A stretch of 64,000 bases of DNA from Thalassoglobus neptunius (GTDB lineage: Bacteria; Planctomycetota; Planctomycetia; Planctomycetales; Planctomycetaceae). Numbering within the stretch: the stretch's first letter is position 1; each line of letters opens with the position of its first letter. Of this stretch, positions 38,840-49,717 are shown piece by piece. A program made the position numbers and the translations under genes. The notes beneath the pieces were generated by a model. It was not told where the DNA came from. It ran no database searches and saw only the letters and a list, made by a program, of their open reading frames with translations. The stretch lies in contig NZ_SIHI01000001.1 of assembly GCF_007859735.1 (NCBI RefSeq), positions 1,570,251 to 1,634,250 of the forward strand, written 5' to 3'.

Positions 38840-39913
38840 TTATCTTCCGGCGCCAGCTGGGGCACTTCCGGAGACCTGGCGAATTGGTTGAGTTGGCCGA
38901 GGACCAGTTGTTGTTCGCGTCAGGAAGTTGTCAACGCGTGCATCCTTCTTGATCTTTTCGAACACCTTCGCGACTGCGATCTGAGTTTTCTCTTCCTTGA
39001 GCTGCTTGAAGAGATCATTCCAGACTTCACGAATGTCAGTGACGACGGGTTCCGTGTGACCTTCGCACTTCAGGATGACATAGCGACTTTGAGCGACCTG
39101 AATCACACCGGAGATTTCTCCAGGTTGCAGTTTGAAGGCAGCTTCTTCGACCACTTTTTCGACTCCATGCTTACGAATTGGGGGAATCGATCCACCGAGG
39201 GGGCGGCTGTTGGGGTCTGATGAATACTCCATTGCCAGACGATCAAAGTCGTCGGGGGTCGCTTTACACTTCTCCCAGATCTGGTTCGCCTGACGAATAC
39301 TTCCGTCGACAACAATCATCCGAGCTTTGACGCGAGGGCCATAATCGCGTTCGAATCCGTCCTGCATATCCTGCTCGGTCACATCCACATCCTGACCGGC
39401 AAGTTTCTTGAGTGCGATCATCGGCCAGATCACATCATCGTGATACTGCTCCTTCGTGAGACCACGCTCTGCCTGCAGCATCTGATACCAGGTATCGAGC
39501 GGAAGATTGAACTTCTTGGCGTTCGCAGCGACCTCTTCCTGCACTTCTGCGGCAGTCACAGTCACACCAGCAGCCTGACAGGCTTGTTGAATCACAAGAC
39601 GGTTGATCAGGGTATCGAGCACATCTTCGCCATGGCGAGACACACACTCCTGAGCCACGACGTCGTAAGAAATTGCCTGGTTATTCACTTTCGCAAGAAC
39701 TCGCGTCGAATTCTGCTGCAATTGCACCTGTCCCGAAGCATCATTCGTCGTCTGTGAGGCAGCCGGGCTTGGCAGAATAAACTGAAAACCGACCGCAGCG
39801 ACCGCGACCAGAACGACCGTTCCAATGACATACGTCAGCCAATGCTGCTTTTTCGTCCGACTCGACTGCGCTGGCAGCGCCGAATTTTCTGGGGAGTGAT
39901 TCCGTTCACTCAT
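38840..39913 (-). CDS. membrane-anchored parvulin-type peptidyl-prolyl isomerase
   Basis: A 357-residue protein. A signal anchor lies at about 26-49 (TYVIGTVVLVAVAAVGFQFIL). A SurA-like N-terminal chaperone region follows (VNNQAISYDVVAQE, LVIQQACQAAGV). A rotamase domain spans about 195-295 (KARMIVVDGS, FDRLAMEYSSDPNSRPLGG, AAFKLQPGEISGVIQVAQSRYVILKCEG). The tail is basic and low-complexity. The likely role is folding of exported proteins in the periplasm. Single gene with its own terminator. Confidence 0.9.
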   Translation of the reverse strand: MSERNHSPENSALPAQSSRTKKQHWLTYVIGTVVLVAVAAVGFQFILPSPAASQTTNDASGQVQLQQNSTRVLAKVNNQAISYDVVAQECVSRHGEDVLDTLINRLVIQQACQAAGVTVTAAEVQEEVAANAKKFNLPLDTWYQMLQAERGLTKEQYHDDVIWPMIALKKLAGQDVDVTEQDMQDGFERDYGPRVKARMIVVDGSIRQANQIWEKCKATPDDFDRLAMEYSSDPNSRPLGGSIPPIRKHGVEKVVEEAAFKLQPGEISGVIQVAQSRYVILKCEGHTEPVVTDIREVWNDLFKQLKEEKTQIAVAKVFEKIKKDARVDNFLTRTTTGPRPTQPIRQVSGSAPAGAGR

Positions 39914-40293
39914 TGCAAATACTCCGTCAGTGAAAGTGTTTCGATAGGGAGTTGCGATAACATCACAAGTTTTCAGGTACTGACTTTGACGATTTACCGA
40001 AATTTTCGATTTTGGGTCAAGATGATTCTCACAAATGCCGACACCGATTTCCCTCGCCTGTAAGATTTACAATCTGCGCAAACTTTCTCGTTTGAGCATG
40101 GGGACCGGTCTGGATTTCAACATTCACTTCGCTGGTGAGTTTTCGCACAGCAACCAATCAGTGAAACTCCGTCGAATGAAACTTGAAGCATCGGAACCAC
40201 TTTTAATTCCGGCCATTCCCGATAGCATGAGAAACCTGTGATGGTTCTCCGAGAAAACGCCCTCAACACGAAACAGTTCCGGGACATTTGACG
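39914..40293. other. 380-bp divergent region, parvulin / pyrE
   Basis: Nothing gene-like. Presumably it holds the promoters for both flanking genes; no convincing boxes were seen. Confidence 0.3.
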
Positions 40294-40848
40294 ATGTACA
40301 ACAAACAAGAATTGATGGATTTGTTCCGAGAGCGAGCTCTGAAGTTCGGTGATTTCACGCTGGCTTCCGGGAAAAAAGCGTCCTACTACCTCGACGGAAA
40401 ACAGGTGACCCTGCACGCACGGGGCCTCAGCCTCGTCAGCCACGGTTTTCTCGATCATCTCGACCCGAACATTGATGCCGTCGGAGGCATGTCCATCGGG
40501 GCTGATCCGATTGTCGCGGGAATCCTCTCAGCAGCTGCGGACAAACAATCCGACCTGCTCGGATTTCTCGTTCGGAAAGAATCAAAAGGTCACGGAACCA
40601 ACAAATTTGTCGAAGGTCCCGTTCAGCCCGGAATGAAGGTCGCCATCGTTGAAGATGTCGTCACAACCGGCGGAAGCTCACTTCTGGCCATCGAACGTGT
40701 TCAGGAATTCGGCTGCGAAGTCAAACAGGTCCTGTCGATCATCGATCGCATGGAAGGCGGAGCCAACCGGTTTCGCGAACTCGGCTTCGACTTTCAGTCG
40801 CTGCTGACGATCGAAGACTTTGGAATCACGCCGCCGGAGGCATCGTAG
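40294..40848 (+). CDS. pyrE: orotate phosphoribosyltransferase
   Basis: A 184-residue enzyme that joins orotate to PRPP in pyrimidine synthesis. The N-terminal FTLASGKKASYYLDGKQ and the PRPP motif VAIVEDVVTTGGSSL are intact, and the flexible loop RKESKGHGTNK supplies catalytic Lys/His. The frame opens with a TTG two codons earlier; the ATG at 40294 is chosen. Confidence 0.96.
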   Translation: MYNKQELMDLFRERALKFGDFTLASGKKASYYLDGKQVTLHARGLSLVSHGFLDHLDPNIDAVGGMSIGADPIVAGILSAAADKQSDLLGFLVRKESKGHGTNKFVEGPVQPGMKVAIVEDVVTTGGSSLLAIERVQEFGCEVKQVLSIIDRMEGGANRFRELGFDFQSLLTIEDFGITPPEAS

Positions 40849-41194
40849 GATGCTTCTCGATTCACAATCTCGATCGGTCCGCAGCACGCCCTGGAATCGA
40901 ACAATTCCGCTGCAACGTTCGTACGATTGATCATTCGCTGAATTGACGAGTGTTCGGCAGCACGCGGAGACAACATCTCCCCGCTCGCAAGAACAGAACG
41001 CAACGCAGCTTTAAGACATCACTCAGGTCACAACGTTGACCTTTCCCGTGCACTCTCGGAAGAGTCCGTCTCAGCTTTTCGCTGTGCTCACTTGTGCGAG
41101 TGCAAGTGTTTTCATTCCAATCAATGCTCACATCCTTTTTGAGTCTGCATTGACAGCGCTTCGCATCTCCATCTGCACTAACAAGGACATCGGA
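40849..41194. other. 346-bp region upstream of pgi
   Basis: No gene. CACTTG-TGCGAGTG-CAAGTG followed by TTTTC (around 41087-41110) is a weak terminator-like hairpin that could end the pyrE transcript. Confidence 0.35.
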
Positions 41195-42592
41195 ATGTCA
41201 AACTCCATTTCCTTTTCCCCTCAGGCTGCCGGATTTCTCATCGAAAAACAGTATTCGATGCTCACCGAACATCTTCACGCAGCACGAGACGAAGCCTTCG
41301 CCGACGTCCAATTGAGAACGTCAGGAGAGGAAATCCCCGAGGCGAAACAACCACTCGATAGCGGATTCATCGACCTTCCGGAACGTCTGCTCAACGGAGA
41401 AGACGACCTCCTCGAGAACATTGAATCGGCAGCAAAGTCTCTTCGCGACCGAATCGACCGAATGGTCGTCCTCGGAATCGGTGGGTCCTATATGGGGCTG
41501 CGAGCACTCTTCGAAGCGTTGTGCGATCCCTATCACAACGAGTTGTCACGCGAAGCGAGGGGAGGAAATCCTCGCCTGTACTTCGAGGGAAACAATCTCG
41601 ATAACGACTCGATGAGCTCCCTGTTGAATCTGCTCAAAACTCAATGCGTCGATCCCAAAGAACTGGCCGACCGTTGGGGTATTGTGGTGATCAGCAAGTC
41701 GGGCGGAACCCTCGAAACTGCCGCAGCGTTCCGCATTTTCCGGGAAGCCCTCGAAGAATACTACGGTGCCGACTCCCCCGAAGCGACGGAACTCGTCGTT
41801 CCAGTGACCGGGGAAACTGGCAAGCTCCGTGATCTTTCAAACGCTCGAGGATATCAACAGACCTTTCCGATTCCTGATGGAGTCGGCGGAAGATTCTCGG
41901 TCTTCACAGCCGTCGGACTTTTCCCAGCTGCGGTCCTCGGCATCGACATTCGCGCACTCCTTCAAGGGGCTGCGGACATGACCGAGTGGTGCCGAACGAA
42001 ACCGGCCGGAGAGAATCCCGTCCTCGATTACGTCGCCACGTGCCACCTTCTCGAACGTGATCATGGAATGGATGTCCGAGTCCTTTCCACGTGGGGGAAT
42101 CGACTCGAATCGACCGGTCTCTGGTACGATCAACTTCTCGCAGAGAGCCTCGGAAAACATGAACGAGGCGCCACTCCGCTGACCGTCGTCAACACTCGCG
42201 ATCTGCATAGCCGGGGCCAGCAGCATCAGGAAGGCAAACGCGATCGAGTGATCAGCAACATCATCCCCGGAGATCCAGCTTCCTCTCCAATCTCACTTCC
42301 AGAAGCTCCCGATGGTCTCGATCAGGATCTACTCAATCGAATCGCAGGGAAAACAATTCCGGAACTGCTCCAAGCTGCGATCGAAGGAACGAATCAGGCT
42401 TACGCAGAAGATCAACGCCCGACAACCGATCTCAAGCTTTCCAAAATTGATGCCTACTCAATGGGTCAACTGTTGCAGTTGTTCATGCTGGCAACTGCGA
42501 TCGAAGGCCGATTGATCGGAATCAACCCTTACGGGCAACCGGGTGTGGAAGCCTACAAGAACAACATGGGCAGAATCCTTTACGGATCGTAA
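41195..42592 (+). CDS. pgi: glucose-6-phosphate isomerase
   Basis: A 465-residue PGI that interconverts glucose-6-P and fructose-6-P. Sugar-phosphate and active-site blocks: VVLGIGGSYMGLRALFEAL, VVISKSGGTLETAAAFR, ESLGKHERGATPLTVV, RGQQHQEGKRDRV. The frame is open 53 codons upstream, but AAGGA precedes the ATG at 41195 at good spacing and homology begins there. Length is nearer the shorter bacterial (Bacillus-like) form than the 550-residue E. coli form. Confidence 0.94.
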   Translation: MSNSISFSPQAAGFLIEKQYSMLTEHLHAARDEAFADVQLRTSGEEIPEAKQPLDSGFIDLPERLLNGEDDLLENIESAAKSLRDRIDRMVVLGIGGSYMGLRALFEALCDPYHNELSREARGGNPRLYFEGNNLDNDSMSSLLNLLKTQCVDPKELADRWGIVVISKSGGTLETAAAFRIFREALEEYYGADSPEATELVVPVTGETGKLRDLSNARGYQQTFPIPDGVGGRFSVFTAVGLFPAAVLGIDIRALLQGAADMTEWCRTKPAGENPVLDYVATCHLLERDHGMDVRVLSTWGNRLESTGLWYDQLLAESLGKHERGATPLTVVNTRDLHSRGQQHQEGKRDRVISNIIPGDPASSPISLPEAPDGLDQDLLNRIAGKTIPELLQAAIEGTNQAYAEDQRPTTDLKLSKIDAYSMGQLLQLFMLATAIEGRLIGINPYGQPGVEAYKNNMGRILYGS

Positions 42593-42709
42593 CCAGTTCA
42601 TGCACCAAAGCGGCGGAGGTCCATCTTCTTTCTCGATGGCCCGCCGCACAATTGGGCAACCCTGCTGATCCCCTCTCTTCGACCCTCCTGATCTCGAATC
42701 TGAACTAAA

Positions 42710-45415
42710 ATGGCCGGCAAAAAATCCAGCAAATTGACTCCCATGATGCAGCGCTACATGGAAGTCAAATCAGAGACTCCGGGCACAATACTCTTATTTC
42801 GCATGGGGGATTTTTACGAGCTGTTTCACGACGACGCCGAGATCGCTGCGAAAATTCTGGGACTGACGCTCACCAGCCGCGACAAGTCTTCGTCCAAACC
42901 CGTTCCAATGGCGGGGTTCCCGTACCATTCACTCGAAGGGTATCTGCAAAAGCTGATCGCCGCCGGACACAAAGTCTCCATCTGTGATCAGGTCGAAGAT
43001 CCCAAAGCGGCCAAAGGACTCGTCCGTCGGGAAGTGACACAAATCGTCACCCCGGGCACGCTGACTGATGATGCCCTTCTCGACCCGAAGGAAAGCAACT
43101 ACCTCGCGTCCGTTTGTCCAACGAATGACTCGATCGGACTCGCGTGGCTGGAGCTGTCCACCGGACGTTTCTATTGCATGGAAGTCTCTCGCGAAAACGG
43201 AGAGCTTCCGCCACAACTGGGAAGTTCCTCTGCACTCATCGACGAAGTCGCCCGAATCCATCCGGCTGAGTGTCTCGTCCCGGAGAACTGCAAGAACGAT
43301 GAGACCCACAAACAACTGATCGAGTACGGACAGACCGTTCTCACCGAACGCCCGACATGGTCATTCGCTGCCAATCAGTGTCGCGAGATCCTTCTCAAAC
43401 ATTTCGGGACCGCCACTCTCGAAGGTTTTGATCTCACCGAAGAAGACTCCGCCGGAATCACCGCTGCTGGAGCTTTGCTTGAGTATGTTCAGGAAACACA
43501 GAAGTCATCACTCGGCCACCTTTCTCGACTGGAACCATATCGCCGGGGAACAAGCCTGCTCATCGACGAAACCACTCGTCGCTCACTCGAATTGACCCGA
43601 ACTCAGAGAGAAGGAAAACGGGCCGGTTCGCTGATCAGTATTCTCGATCAGACAAAGACCCCCATGGGAGCGCGGCTGCTCCTCGACTGGCTCTCCAATC
43701 CCCTGACGGACAAGCCAGCCATCGAACGACGACTCGATGCTGTCGATGAACTGACACAAGACTCGAAACTCTGCCGAGACATTCGAGAAAAACTGAACGA
43801 CAGCTACGACCTTCAACGACTCGCTGCCCGGGTCGCCACGCGTCGAGCGTCTCCTCGCGATCTCGGTGCGCTCGGGAAAACTCTTTCACTGCTGCCAGCT
43901 GTCAAAGCTCGACTCGCGGGCCGTTCGTCCGACCTGTTGCAGACTCTCGAACAACGGATCGAACTGTGCGAAGACATCCGCGCCGACATCGAATCAAGCC
44001 TCGCAGACGAACTCCCGATCACGACGACCGAAGGAGGAATCATCCGTGAAGGTTATGACTCCAAGCTGGACGAACTTCGCGATCTTGCTCGTGGAGGAAA
44101 AACCTGGATTGCGCAATATCAGGCGGAGGAAATCGAACGAACCGGAATCCCGTCCCTGAAAGTCGGGTTCAATAAAGTCTTTGGCTATTACCTCGAAGTC
44201 ACCGCGGCGCATCTCAGCAAAGTTCCCGAAGACTACATCCGCAAACAAACGCTCAAAAACCAGGAACGGTACATCACCCCGCAACTGAAAGAATACGAAG
44301 AAAAGGTTTTGAGAGCAGAAGACCAGTCGAAAGCTCTTGAGAACGAATTGTTTCAGAACCTCCGCGATCGAGTTGCGGACGAATGCCAGCGACTGCAACG
44401 AACTGCAGAAACGCTCGCGGAGATCGATGTTCTGGCGAATCTGGCAACGGTCGCTGTTCAGTCCAATTACCAACGACCAGAGATCACAATTGAACCGGTT
44501 CTGGAGGTCGTTGACGGTCGGCATCCTGTCCTCGATCAGATGCAACCCTCCGGAGAGTTCGTTCCGAATGACGTCATGCTTGGACTGAGTGAAGCAGGCA
44601 AAGATCATCAATCAAAGAACGGAGACAACGACCAATTGACTCTGGATCGCCGCGATCTGATCGCACTCATCACCGGCCCCAATATGGCCGGAAAGAGTAC
44701 CTATATCCGGCAGGCAGCTTTGCTGACGATCATGGCCCAGATGGGATCATTCGTTCCCGCCAAGTCCGCAAGAATCGGGATTGCCGATCGAATTTTTGCT
44801 CGTGTCGGGGCCAGCGATGAACTCGGAAAAGGACAGTCGACCTTCATGGTCGAGATGACCGAGACAGCCCGCATCCTGAACACTGCAACTTCCAAAAGCC
44901 TGGTGATTCTGGACGAGATTGGCCGCGGAACCAGCACGTACGACGGAATTTCACTCGCTTGGGCGATCACCGAATTCCTTCACGATCAAATTGAATGCCG
45001 GACACTCTTTGCAACCCATTACCACGAACTGACAGAACTCTCAAAGACATTGCGGCAAGTCTGCAACTGGAACGTGGCTGTCCATGAACAGGATGGCGAT
45101 GTCGTCTTCCTTCACAAAATCGTCCCCGGTGCCGCCGATCGAAGCTACGGAATTCATGTCGCCCGACTGGCTGGCATTCCGCGAGAAGTGATTCAGCGAT
45201 CCGCAGTGATCCTGCAAACGCTCGAAGAAGATCATCAGGACGATCACGGACAAGTCACCATCCCCGCCCGCGAGACCAAAGGAGCTCGTCAACTCACGCT
45301 GTTCGAACCGGAACCTCACCCTGTCCTCAGCGAGTTGCAAGGTCTCAAGCTTGATGAGATGACCCCACTGGCGGCTCTTCAGGAACTGCACCGTATTCAA
45401 GGAAAACTGAAATAG
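42710..45415 (+). CDS. mutS: DNA mismatch repair protein MutS
   Basis: A 901-residue mismatch-recognition ATPase. Domain I has MMQRYMEVK and the mismatch-binding Phe-x-Glu in RMGDFYELF. The clamp and lever regions ([31 protein letters not shown]) follow. The ATPase has Walker [13 protein letters not shown] near residue 655, then [20 protein letters not shown], Walker [17 protein letters not shown] and [10 protein letters not shown]. The C-terminal small region is present, including a beta-clamp-like QLTLF. Complete. Confidence 0.98.
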   Translation: MAGKKSSKLTPMMQRYMEVKSETPGTILLFRMGDFYELFHDDAEIAAKILGLTLTSRDKSSSKPVPMAGFPYHSLEGYLQKLIAAGHKVSICDQVEDPKAAKGLVRREVTQIVTPGTLTDDALLDPKESNYLASVCPTNDSIGLAWLELSTGRFYCMEVSRENGELPPQLGSSSALIDEVARIHPAECLVPENCKNDETHKQLIEYGQTVLTERPTWSFAANQCREILLKHFGTATLEGFDLTEEDSAGITAAGALLEYVQETQKSSLGHLSRLEPYRRGTSLLIDETTRRSLELTRTQREGKRAGSLISILDQTKTPMGARLLLDWLSNPLTDKPAIERRLDAVDELTQDSKLCRDIREKLNDSYDLQRLAARVATRRASPRDLGALGKTLSLLPAVKARLAGRSSDLLQTLEQRIELCEDIRADIESSLADELPITTTEGGIIREGYDSKLDELRDLARGGKTWIAQYQAEEIERTGIPSLKVGFNKVFGYYLEVTAAHLSKVPEDYIRKQTLKNQERYITPQLKEYEEKVLRAEDQSKALENELFQNLRDRVADECQRLQRTAETLAEIDVLANLATVAVQSNYQRPEITIEPVLEVVDGRHPVLDQMQPSGEFVPNDVMLGLSEAGKDHQSKNGDNDQLTLDRRDLIALITGPNMAGKSTYIRQAALLTIMAQMGSFVPAKSARIGIADRIFARVGASDELGKGQSTFMVEMTETARILNTATSKSLVILDEIGRGTSTYDGISLAWAITEFLHDQIECRTLFATHYHELTELSKTLRQVCNWNVAVHEQDGDVVFLHKIVPGAADRSYGIHVARLAGIPREVIQRSAVILQTLEEDHQDDHGQVTIPARETKGARQLTLFEPEPHPVLSELQGLKLDEMTPLAALQELHRIQGKLK

Positions 45416-45483
45416 CCTCGTTTCACCATTTCTCGCAGCAAGTGTTCCGGATCGATTCGAGCGAAGCGACTCACTGAAGCCAA

Positions 45484-45520
45484 AAAAGAGGCCACAGTAT
45501 TTCACGGTGACCTCTTTCTT
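45484..45520. terminator. bidirectional terminator
   Basis: AAAGAGG (45485-45491) pairs with CCTCTTT (45511-45517), extended by CAC/GTG after a C/A mismatch. TTTCTTG follows on plus (mutS side) and TTTTTTGG on minus (Cys-rich gene), so it serves both convergent genes. Confidence 0.75.
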
Positions 45521-45583
45521 GATCAGTCCTGACGAACGATTGTTCGCTCGTCAATCTTCATCGATCATCTCGATGAAAACGTC

Positions 45584-46069
45584 TTAGTGATCATAGTTGA
45601 CCACGAGTGTGTCACGACGAGCGGTGACTTTCACTGCGTATTTTCCGTAGCTGAAGATCATGCGATCTCCGCCTTTTCGGCAGATGACGTCTTCACACGC
45701 ACATGGTGGAACGCAGATCTGAACGAAAACGCATTTCGGTTGGCAGCATGGTTTGCAAGGATCGTAACATGGGTTTGGAACCGAAACGATCTTTGGAACC
45801 GCACATGGAGCGATCTTGCGAGCCTGAATCACTTTGACGCAGTTGTACAATTCGATCCCTGGGTTGTCGCAGGAATCACAAATCACTGTGCCTGGAGCAA
45901 CAGTTCCAGCTGGAACAGGCTGAATCGACGTAGTTTCTCCTGCCGGAGTCGGGGCGTAATCGGCCGAGTAGGCCATCGCCAAAGTTTCCTGTGGAACCAA
46001 AATCGGCTCACGACCGTCGGCAATCGTGGTGGCTCCCAACAGGACAGCAACAATCAATACATTCTTCAC
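45584..46069 (-). CDS. secreted Cys-rich protein, function unknown
   Basis: A 161-residue exported protein. Signal peptide: MKNVLIVAVLLGATTIADG (first codon GTG). A Pro/Thr/Ala-rich stretch comes next, then a dense cysteine region: CDSCDNPG and then NPCYDPCKPCCQPKC, CVPPCACEDVIC, about 16 Cys in all. It ends in a beta-like tail (FSYGKYAVKVTARRDTLVVNYDH). The GTG at 46069 has GGAGGG seven bases before it, which excludes the longer frame to 46189. Cys-rich proteins of this look are frequent in planctomycetes and may cross-link in the envelope. Confidence 0.8.
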   Translation of the reverse strand: MKNVLIVAVLLGATTIADGREPILVPQETLAMAYSADYAPTPAGETTSIQPVPAGTVAPGTVICDSCDNPGIELYNCVKVIQARKIAPCAVPKIVSVPNPCYDPCKPCCQPKCVFVQICVPPCACEDVICRKGGDRMIFSYGKYAVKVTARRDTLVVNYDH

Positions 46070-46286
46070 TTCAATTCCCTCCTCGTTATCGCAGTTGGCC
46101 GAGAAACGTTTCCCAGTACCCCAACTGTAGAGTTTGCCATCCTGGCGAAAATACCGGAGTTGTCTCGACTCCGTAAAAAGATGACACATCTTTCAGTTTA
46201 GAGATACTGCGCAGACAATGACGATGTCAACGGTTCGGTAGGGATTGCCAGTTGCAAGAGCAACAGATCATTAAACGTTGATTCGA

Positions 46287-47600
46287 TCAGGATTTCTTGC
46301 GGAAAATCGCTTCTCGCCCGCGGATTGTTGCGTCGACTTTTCCATCCTGAAAGACTGTCTTCCCAAGCACCCACGTCCGGACTGGCCAGCCGGTCAGTTC
46401 GACGCCATTCCACGGGCTCCATTTTGATTTGGTCAGCTGATTTTCATCGCGAATTGTTTCCCGTCGAGACAAATCGACGAGGACCAGATCGGCGTCGAAT
46501 CCTTCCCGAATCGCTCCTTTGTTGGCGATCTTCCAGATGCGAGCAGGGGCTGCGCACATCCACGAGACGACCTGCTCGAGCGTACACTGCCCACGATTGA
46601 CAGCATCGAGCATCAGAGCCATCGAGTTTTCAACAGCTGGAAGCCCGGACGGAGACTCCGGGTACGGACGGTCTTTCTCTTCGAGTGTATGAGGAGCATG
46701 GTCGGTCGCGATGACCTCAATGACTCCGTCTCGCAGTGCGTTCCAAAGTGCTCGATTGTCCTCAGCTGTCTTGATCGACGGATTCATCTGCACCCGCGAA
46801 CCGAGCCGATCATAGTCATCGACATTGAAAAACAGGTGATGCGGACACGCTTCGGCGGTCACCCAGCTTGGACGATCTTTGAGAAACTCAGCTTCTTGAG
46901 CCGTTGAAACGTGCAAGACATGAAACGGATGCTGATGTCGTGTCGACAGATCAACCGCGCGTCGGGTCGAGATGATCGCTGCTTCGTGATCGCGTATTTT
47001 CGAGTGATCATGAATCGACGTTCCGCCATTCAATCTCTCTCGATTAGCTCGAACGGTCGCTTCATCTTCGCAGTGGGCACAGATCGGAAGAGTGGTTTCA
47101 GCAAAGATCTTTTCCAGCGCATCCTGCCCGTCGACCAGCAGGTTTCCGGTACTTGAACCGATGAAAATTTTGATCCCCGGAGTTCGTTCCGCAGCTTTGA
47201 GAACGTCGAGATTCTCCGGCGTCGCTCCGATATAAAACCCAAAGTTGACGACACACTTGCCCGCGGCCAGTTCGAGTTTGGCATCCAATGCTTCTAGAGA
47301 GGTCGTCGTCGGATTGGTGTTGGGCATCTCCAGAAAGGTCGTGATGCCCCCTTTGGCACATGCCACGGATCCGGTATGTAGATCCTCCTTGTGAGTCAGC
47401 CCCGGATCACGGAAGTGAACCTGATCATCAATCGCTCCGGGCAACAGATGCCGACCTTCCGCATCGACTGTTTCATCAACGGACGCCGTTTTGGGAGGGT
47501 CGATACCGAGGATTTTGTCGTCCTCGATGAGGACGTCATGCTTCTGAATCCCCTCGGGGAGAACACATTGAGCATTGCGGATCAGCGTGCGATCAGCCAT
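46287..47600 (-). CDS. pyrC: dihydroorotase
   Basis: A 437-residue zinc amidohydrolase of pyrimidine synthesis (type I, PyrC/AllB-like). [16 protein letters not shown] holds the first metal ligands, [13 protein letters not shown] the substrate loop. [17 protein letters not shown] and [14 protein letters not shown] carry further ligands and the catalytic Asp. The Lys usually carbamylated is replaced in some members of this type, and I could not place it with certainty. Complete and typical in length. ispG lies upstream on the same strand with a repeat element in the gap. Confidence 0.94.
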   Translation of the reverse strand: MADRTLIRNAQCVLPEGIQKHDVLIEDDKILGIDPPKTASVDETVDAEGRHLLPGAIDDQVHFRDPGLTHKEDLHTGSVACAKGGITTFLEMPNTNPTTTSLEALDAKLELAAGKCVVNFGFYIGATPENLDVLKAAERTPGIKIFIGSSTGNLLVDGQDALEKIFAETTLPICAHCEDEATVRANRERLNGGTSIHDHSKIRDHEAAIISTRRAVDLSTRHQHPFHVLHVSTAQEAEFLKDRPSWVTAEACPHHLFFNVDDYDRLGSRVQMNPSIKTAEDNRALWNALRDGVIEVIATDHAPHTLEEKDRPYPESPSGLPAVENSMALMLDAVNRGQCTLEQVVSWMCAAPARIWKIANKGAIREGFDADLVLVDLSRRETIRDENQLTKSKWSPWNGVELTGWPVRTWVLGKTVFQDGKVDATIRGREAIFRKKS

Positions 47601-47651
47601 GAGCTTGAACTTCTGTCAAAAGGAGAATCAGGACGAGTTCTCGAGCATTTT

Positions 47652-47746
47652 CTGTTTTGGCTAGCACTCACTCGCACGAGCAAACTCTGTCTTTGACCTG
47701 ATGAAAAAGTTCAAGCGAGTGCACAGGAAAGAGCAACTTGCTCTAG
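47652..47746 (+). repeat. dispersed hairpin element, copy 3
   Basis: The best-preserved copy: CTGTTTTGG, GCACTCACTCGCACGAGCAA, variable centre, CAAGCGAGTGCACAGGAA, AGAGCAA-C-TTGCTCT, TAG. CACTCGC (47669-47675) pairs perfectly with GCGAGTG (47715-47721), and the closing hairpin is a 7-bp perfect palindrome (47730-47744). It lies on the plus strand between two minus-strand genes and ends on the ispG stop codon. Confidence 0.8.
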
Positions 47747-48903
47747 TCGACACCGGCTGTTGTTTTTTCTTCGATGATCGCATCGAGTTCTTCGCGGAGT
47801 CGATCGAGAATGGCATCGTAGGAATAGGCTCCGAGTTCTTTGGGACCTTTTTTCAGGTTCACAAACTTCGGACCACACCACAGCCCGAGATCCGCATCGT
47901 CCGTCTCTCCCGGACCGTTAACGCGACACCCCATCACCGCGATTGTCACCGCATGATCCTGAGCGTATTTCGTCATTTCTTTGACCTGTTGCGCGAGATC
48001 GATGAATGCTTCATTCTCGACTCGAGAGCAACTCGGACAACTGATGATGTTCAAACTCTCAAGCCCGAAATCGACGACGCTTCTCACGCGGCCAGCAGCA
48101 ATGTCCGTGAGAATCTGCCGTCCGGCTTCGATCTCTTCCGGCTTTCGCGAACTGGGCACCGTCAGAGAAACCCGGATCGTGTCCCCGATTCCTTTGCTGA
48201 TGAGTTGCTCGAACGCAATTCGTGTTTTGATCACCCCATCTGGAGGCATCCCCGCTTCGGTCACGCCCAGGTGAAGCGGAATGTCTGGTCGGGAAGAGGC
48301 AAAGCGGGTGTTGACCTCGATCACTTTCTTCGGGTCCGAGTCTTTCAGCGAGACGCAGTAGCGAGTGAAGCCGATGTCGTCGAGAAATCCGCAGTGATCA
48401 AGTGCACTTTCAAGCATTGGCGAAATCGAATCGTCGACGTCGTACCGTTCTTTCTTCGCAGGATCGACAGATCCGCAATTCACCCCGACACGCATCGCAC
48501 AATCGTGCTCTTTCGCCACATCAGCAAGATACTGAACCTTCTCCTGCCAGGGCTTCTCTCGTTCGTGATGGTAAAGATGACCAGGGTTGTAGCGGAGCTT
48601 GGAAACGAATGGGGCGATCACTTCTGCGAGTCGGTAGTTCTCCTGCAGGTCGACAGCCAAATTCGCCGAGACCTGTCGACTGATTTCCGCCAGCGCCTCA
48701 GCATCTTTGGAACTGTCGACTGCGACACGCACGACATCCGCCCCAGCTTCGACCAATGCAGAAATCTGCTCGACCGTGGCGTCAATGTCTTTCGTATGTG
48801 TCGCTGTCATACTTTGAACAGCAATGGGATGACCATCCCCGATGACGATTGAACCAATTCGAACGGCTCGAGTCGGATTGCGAGGGAGAGATCTGTCTGA
48901 CAC
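47743..48903 (-). CDS. ispG: 4-hydroxy-3-methylbut-2-enyl diphosphate synthase (flavodoxin)
   Basis: A 386-residue iron-sulfur enzyme of the MEP isoprenoid pathway. [16 protein letters not shown] opens the TIM barrel, MRVGVNCGS and LHLGVTEAG follow, and cluster ligands lie in [10 protein letters not shown] and [10 protein letters not shown] (three Cys). The frame reaches 48975 with another GTG, but the GTG at 48903 has AAGG nine bases upstream and gives the usual N-terminus ([17 protein letters not shown]). The C-terminal domain is the short bacterial type. Confidence 0.96.
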   Translation of the reverse strand: MSDRSLPRNPTRAVRIGSIVIGDGHPIAVQSMTATHTKDIDATVEQISALVEAGADVVRVAVDSSKDAEALAEISRQVSANLAVDLQENYRLAEVIAPFVSKLRYNPGHLYHHEREKPWQEKVQYLADVAKEHDCAMRVGVNCGSVDPAKKERYDVDDSISPMLESALDHCGFLDDIGFTRYCVSLKDSDPKKVIEVNTRFASSRPDIPLHLGVTEAGMPPDGVIKTRIAFEQLISKGIGDTIRVSLTVPSSRKPEEIEAGRQILTDIAAGRVRSVVDFGLESLNIISCPSCSRVENEAFIDLAQQVKEMTKYAQDHAVTIAVMGCRVNGPGETDDADLGLWCGPKFVNLKKGPKELGAYSYDAILDRLREELDAIIEEKTTAGVD

Positions 48904-49717
48904 GTTTATCAACCTTGATTCTGCAGAAGCGAGAACGCCGACCTCAGCCGAAGAATTGAGAGCCGCACGTGACACGCAATTCTTTCACCGAGAACTTGCA
49001 TGTATCATAACGGCCGAATTCTTGAATGACAGACTGAACGCATCGATCTGTCACGTCGAATCGAGCGATCCACGCGGACTCGACAGCTTCCGAAATCTGC
49101 GAAACGGATTCTTCACAGCAACGGTGGAGAACACTGTCGCTGGGGAGAACATCAAACCGGAGGCAGAATACGAACCGGGGAAGAACACAGCCTGAAATCT
49201 TCGGCAGGGCTGCTTGAACCGGAGAAGGAAGTAAAAACCCTCCACATGTGCCGGCGAACTGGATTTGTCCAGACCCGCAGTTTTAGGTGGGCACCACAGG
49301 AACGGGTCATGTGATCCAGTCCTCTGTTTTCACAGAGCCAGGAGATACAATCAGCCACTCCGTTGCGGTTCCCTGCGGATTGGAAGTCGGGTCTACAAAA
49401 TACTTTCCGGTATCGAACACCGCAGAGGGGGTTAGATCATGGATCCAACACTTCGATCCTAGCTTTGGGTCTGGCCCGGGGCAACGCTTCTACTGAAGTT
49501 TTTAAGGGATCAATCCATTCGCCAGCGGTCACGTACGACTCAACCGGTTGGGAACGAAACCCCGGCAAAAAATCGCTGCGAATTCAAGAAACAGATCGCG
49601 TAATTTCAAAGAAAGACGGAACTCCATTCGCCGATTTCCGTTGACCAAACTGTCGAAAATCTCGGCGACAAATCCTCGGTCAAATCGCTTCAGACAGGAA
49701 ATCGTCGGAGCGAAACT
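48904..49717. other. 814-bp region without a supported gene
   Basis: Open frames here have poor composition and no motifs. I searched both strands for tRNA arms and found none. The stretch 49200-49500 is G-rich with several short inverted repeats (for instance TCCAG near 49316), but no coherent structured RNA could be drawn. Confidence 0.4.

Noticed and set aside
49200-49500. Possible tRNA or structured RNA in the 814-bp gap
   Set aside because: No T-arm, anticodon arm or acceptor pairing could be assembled on either strand.
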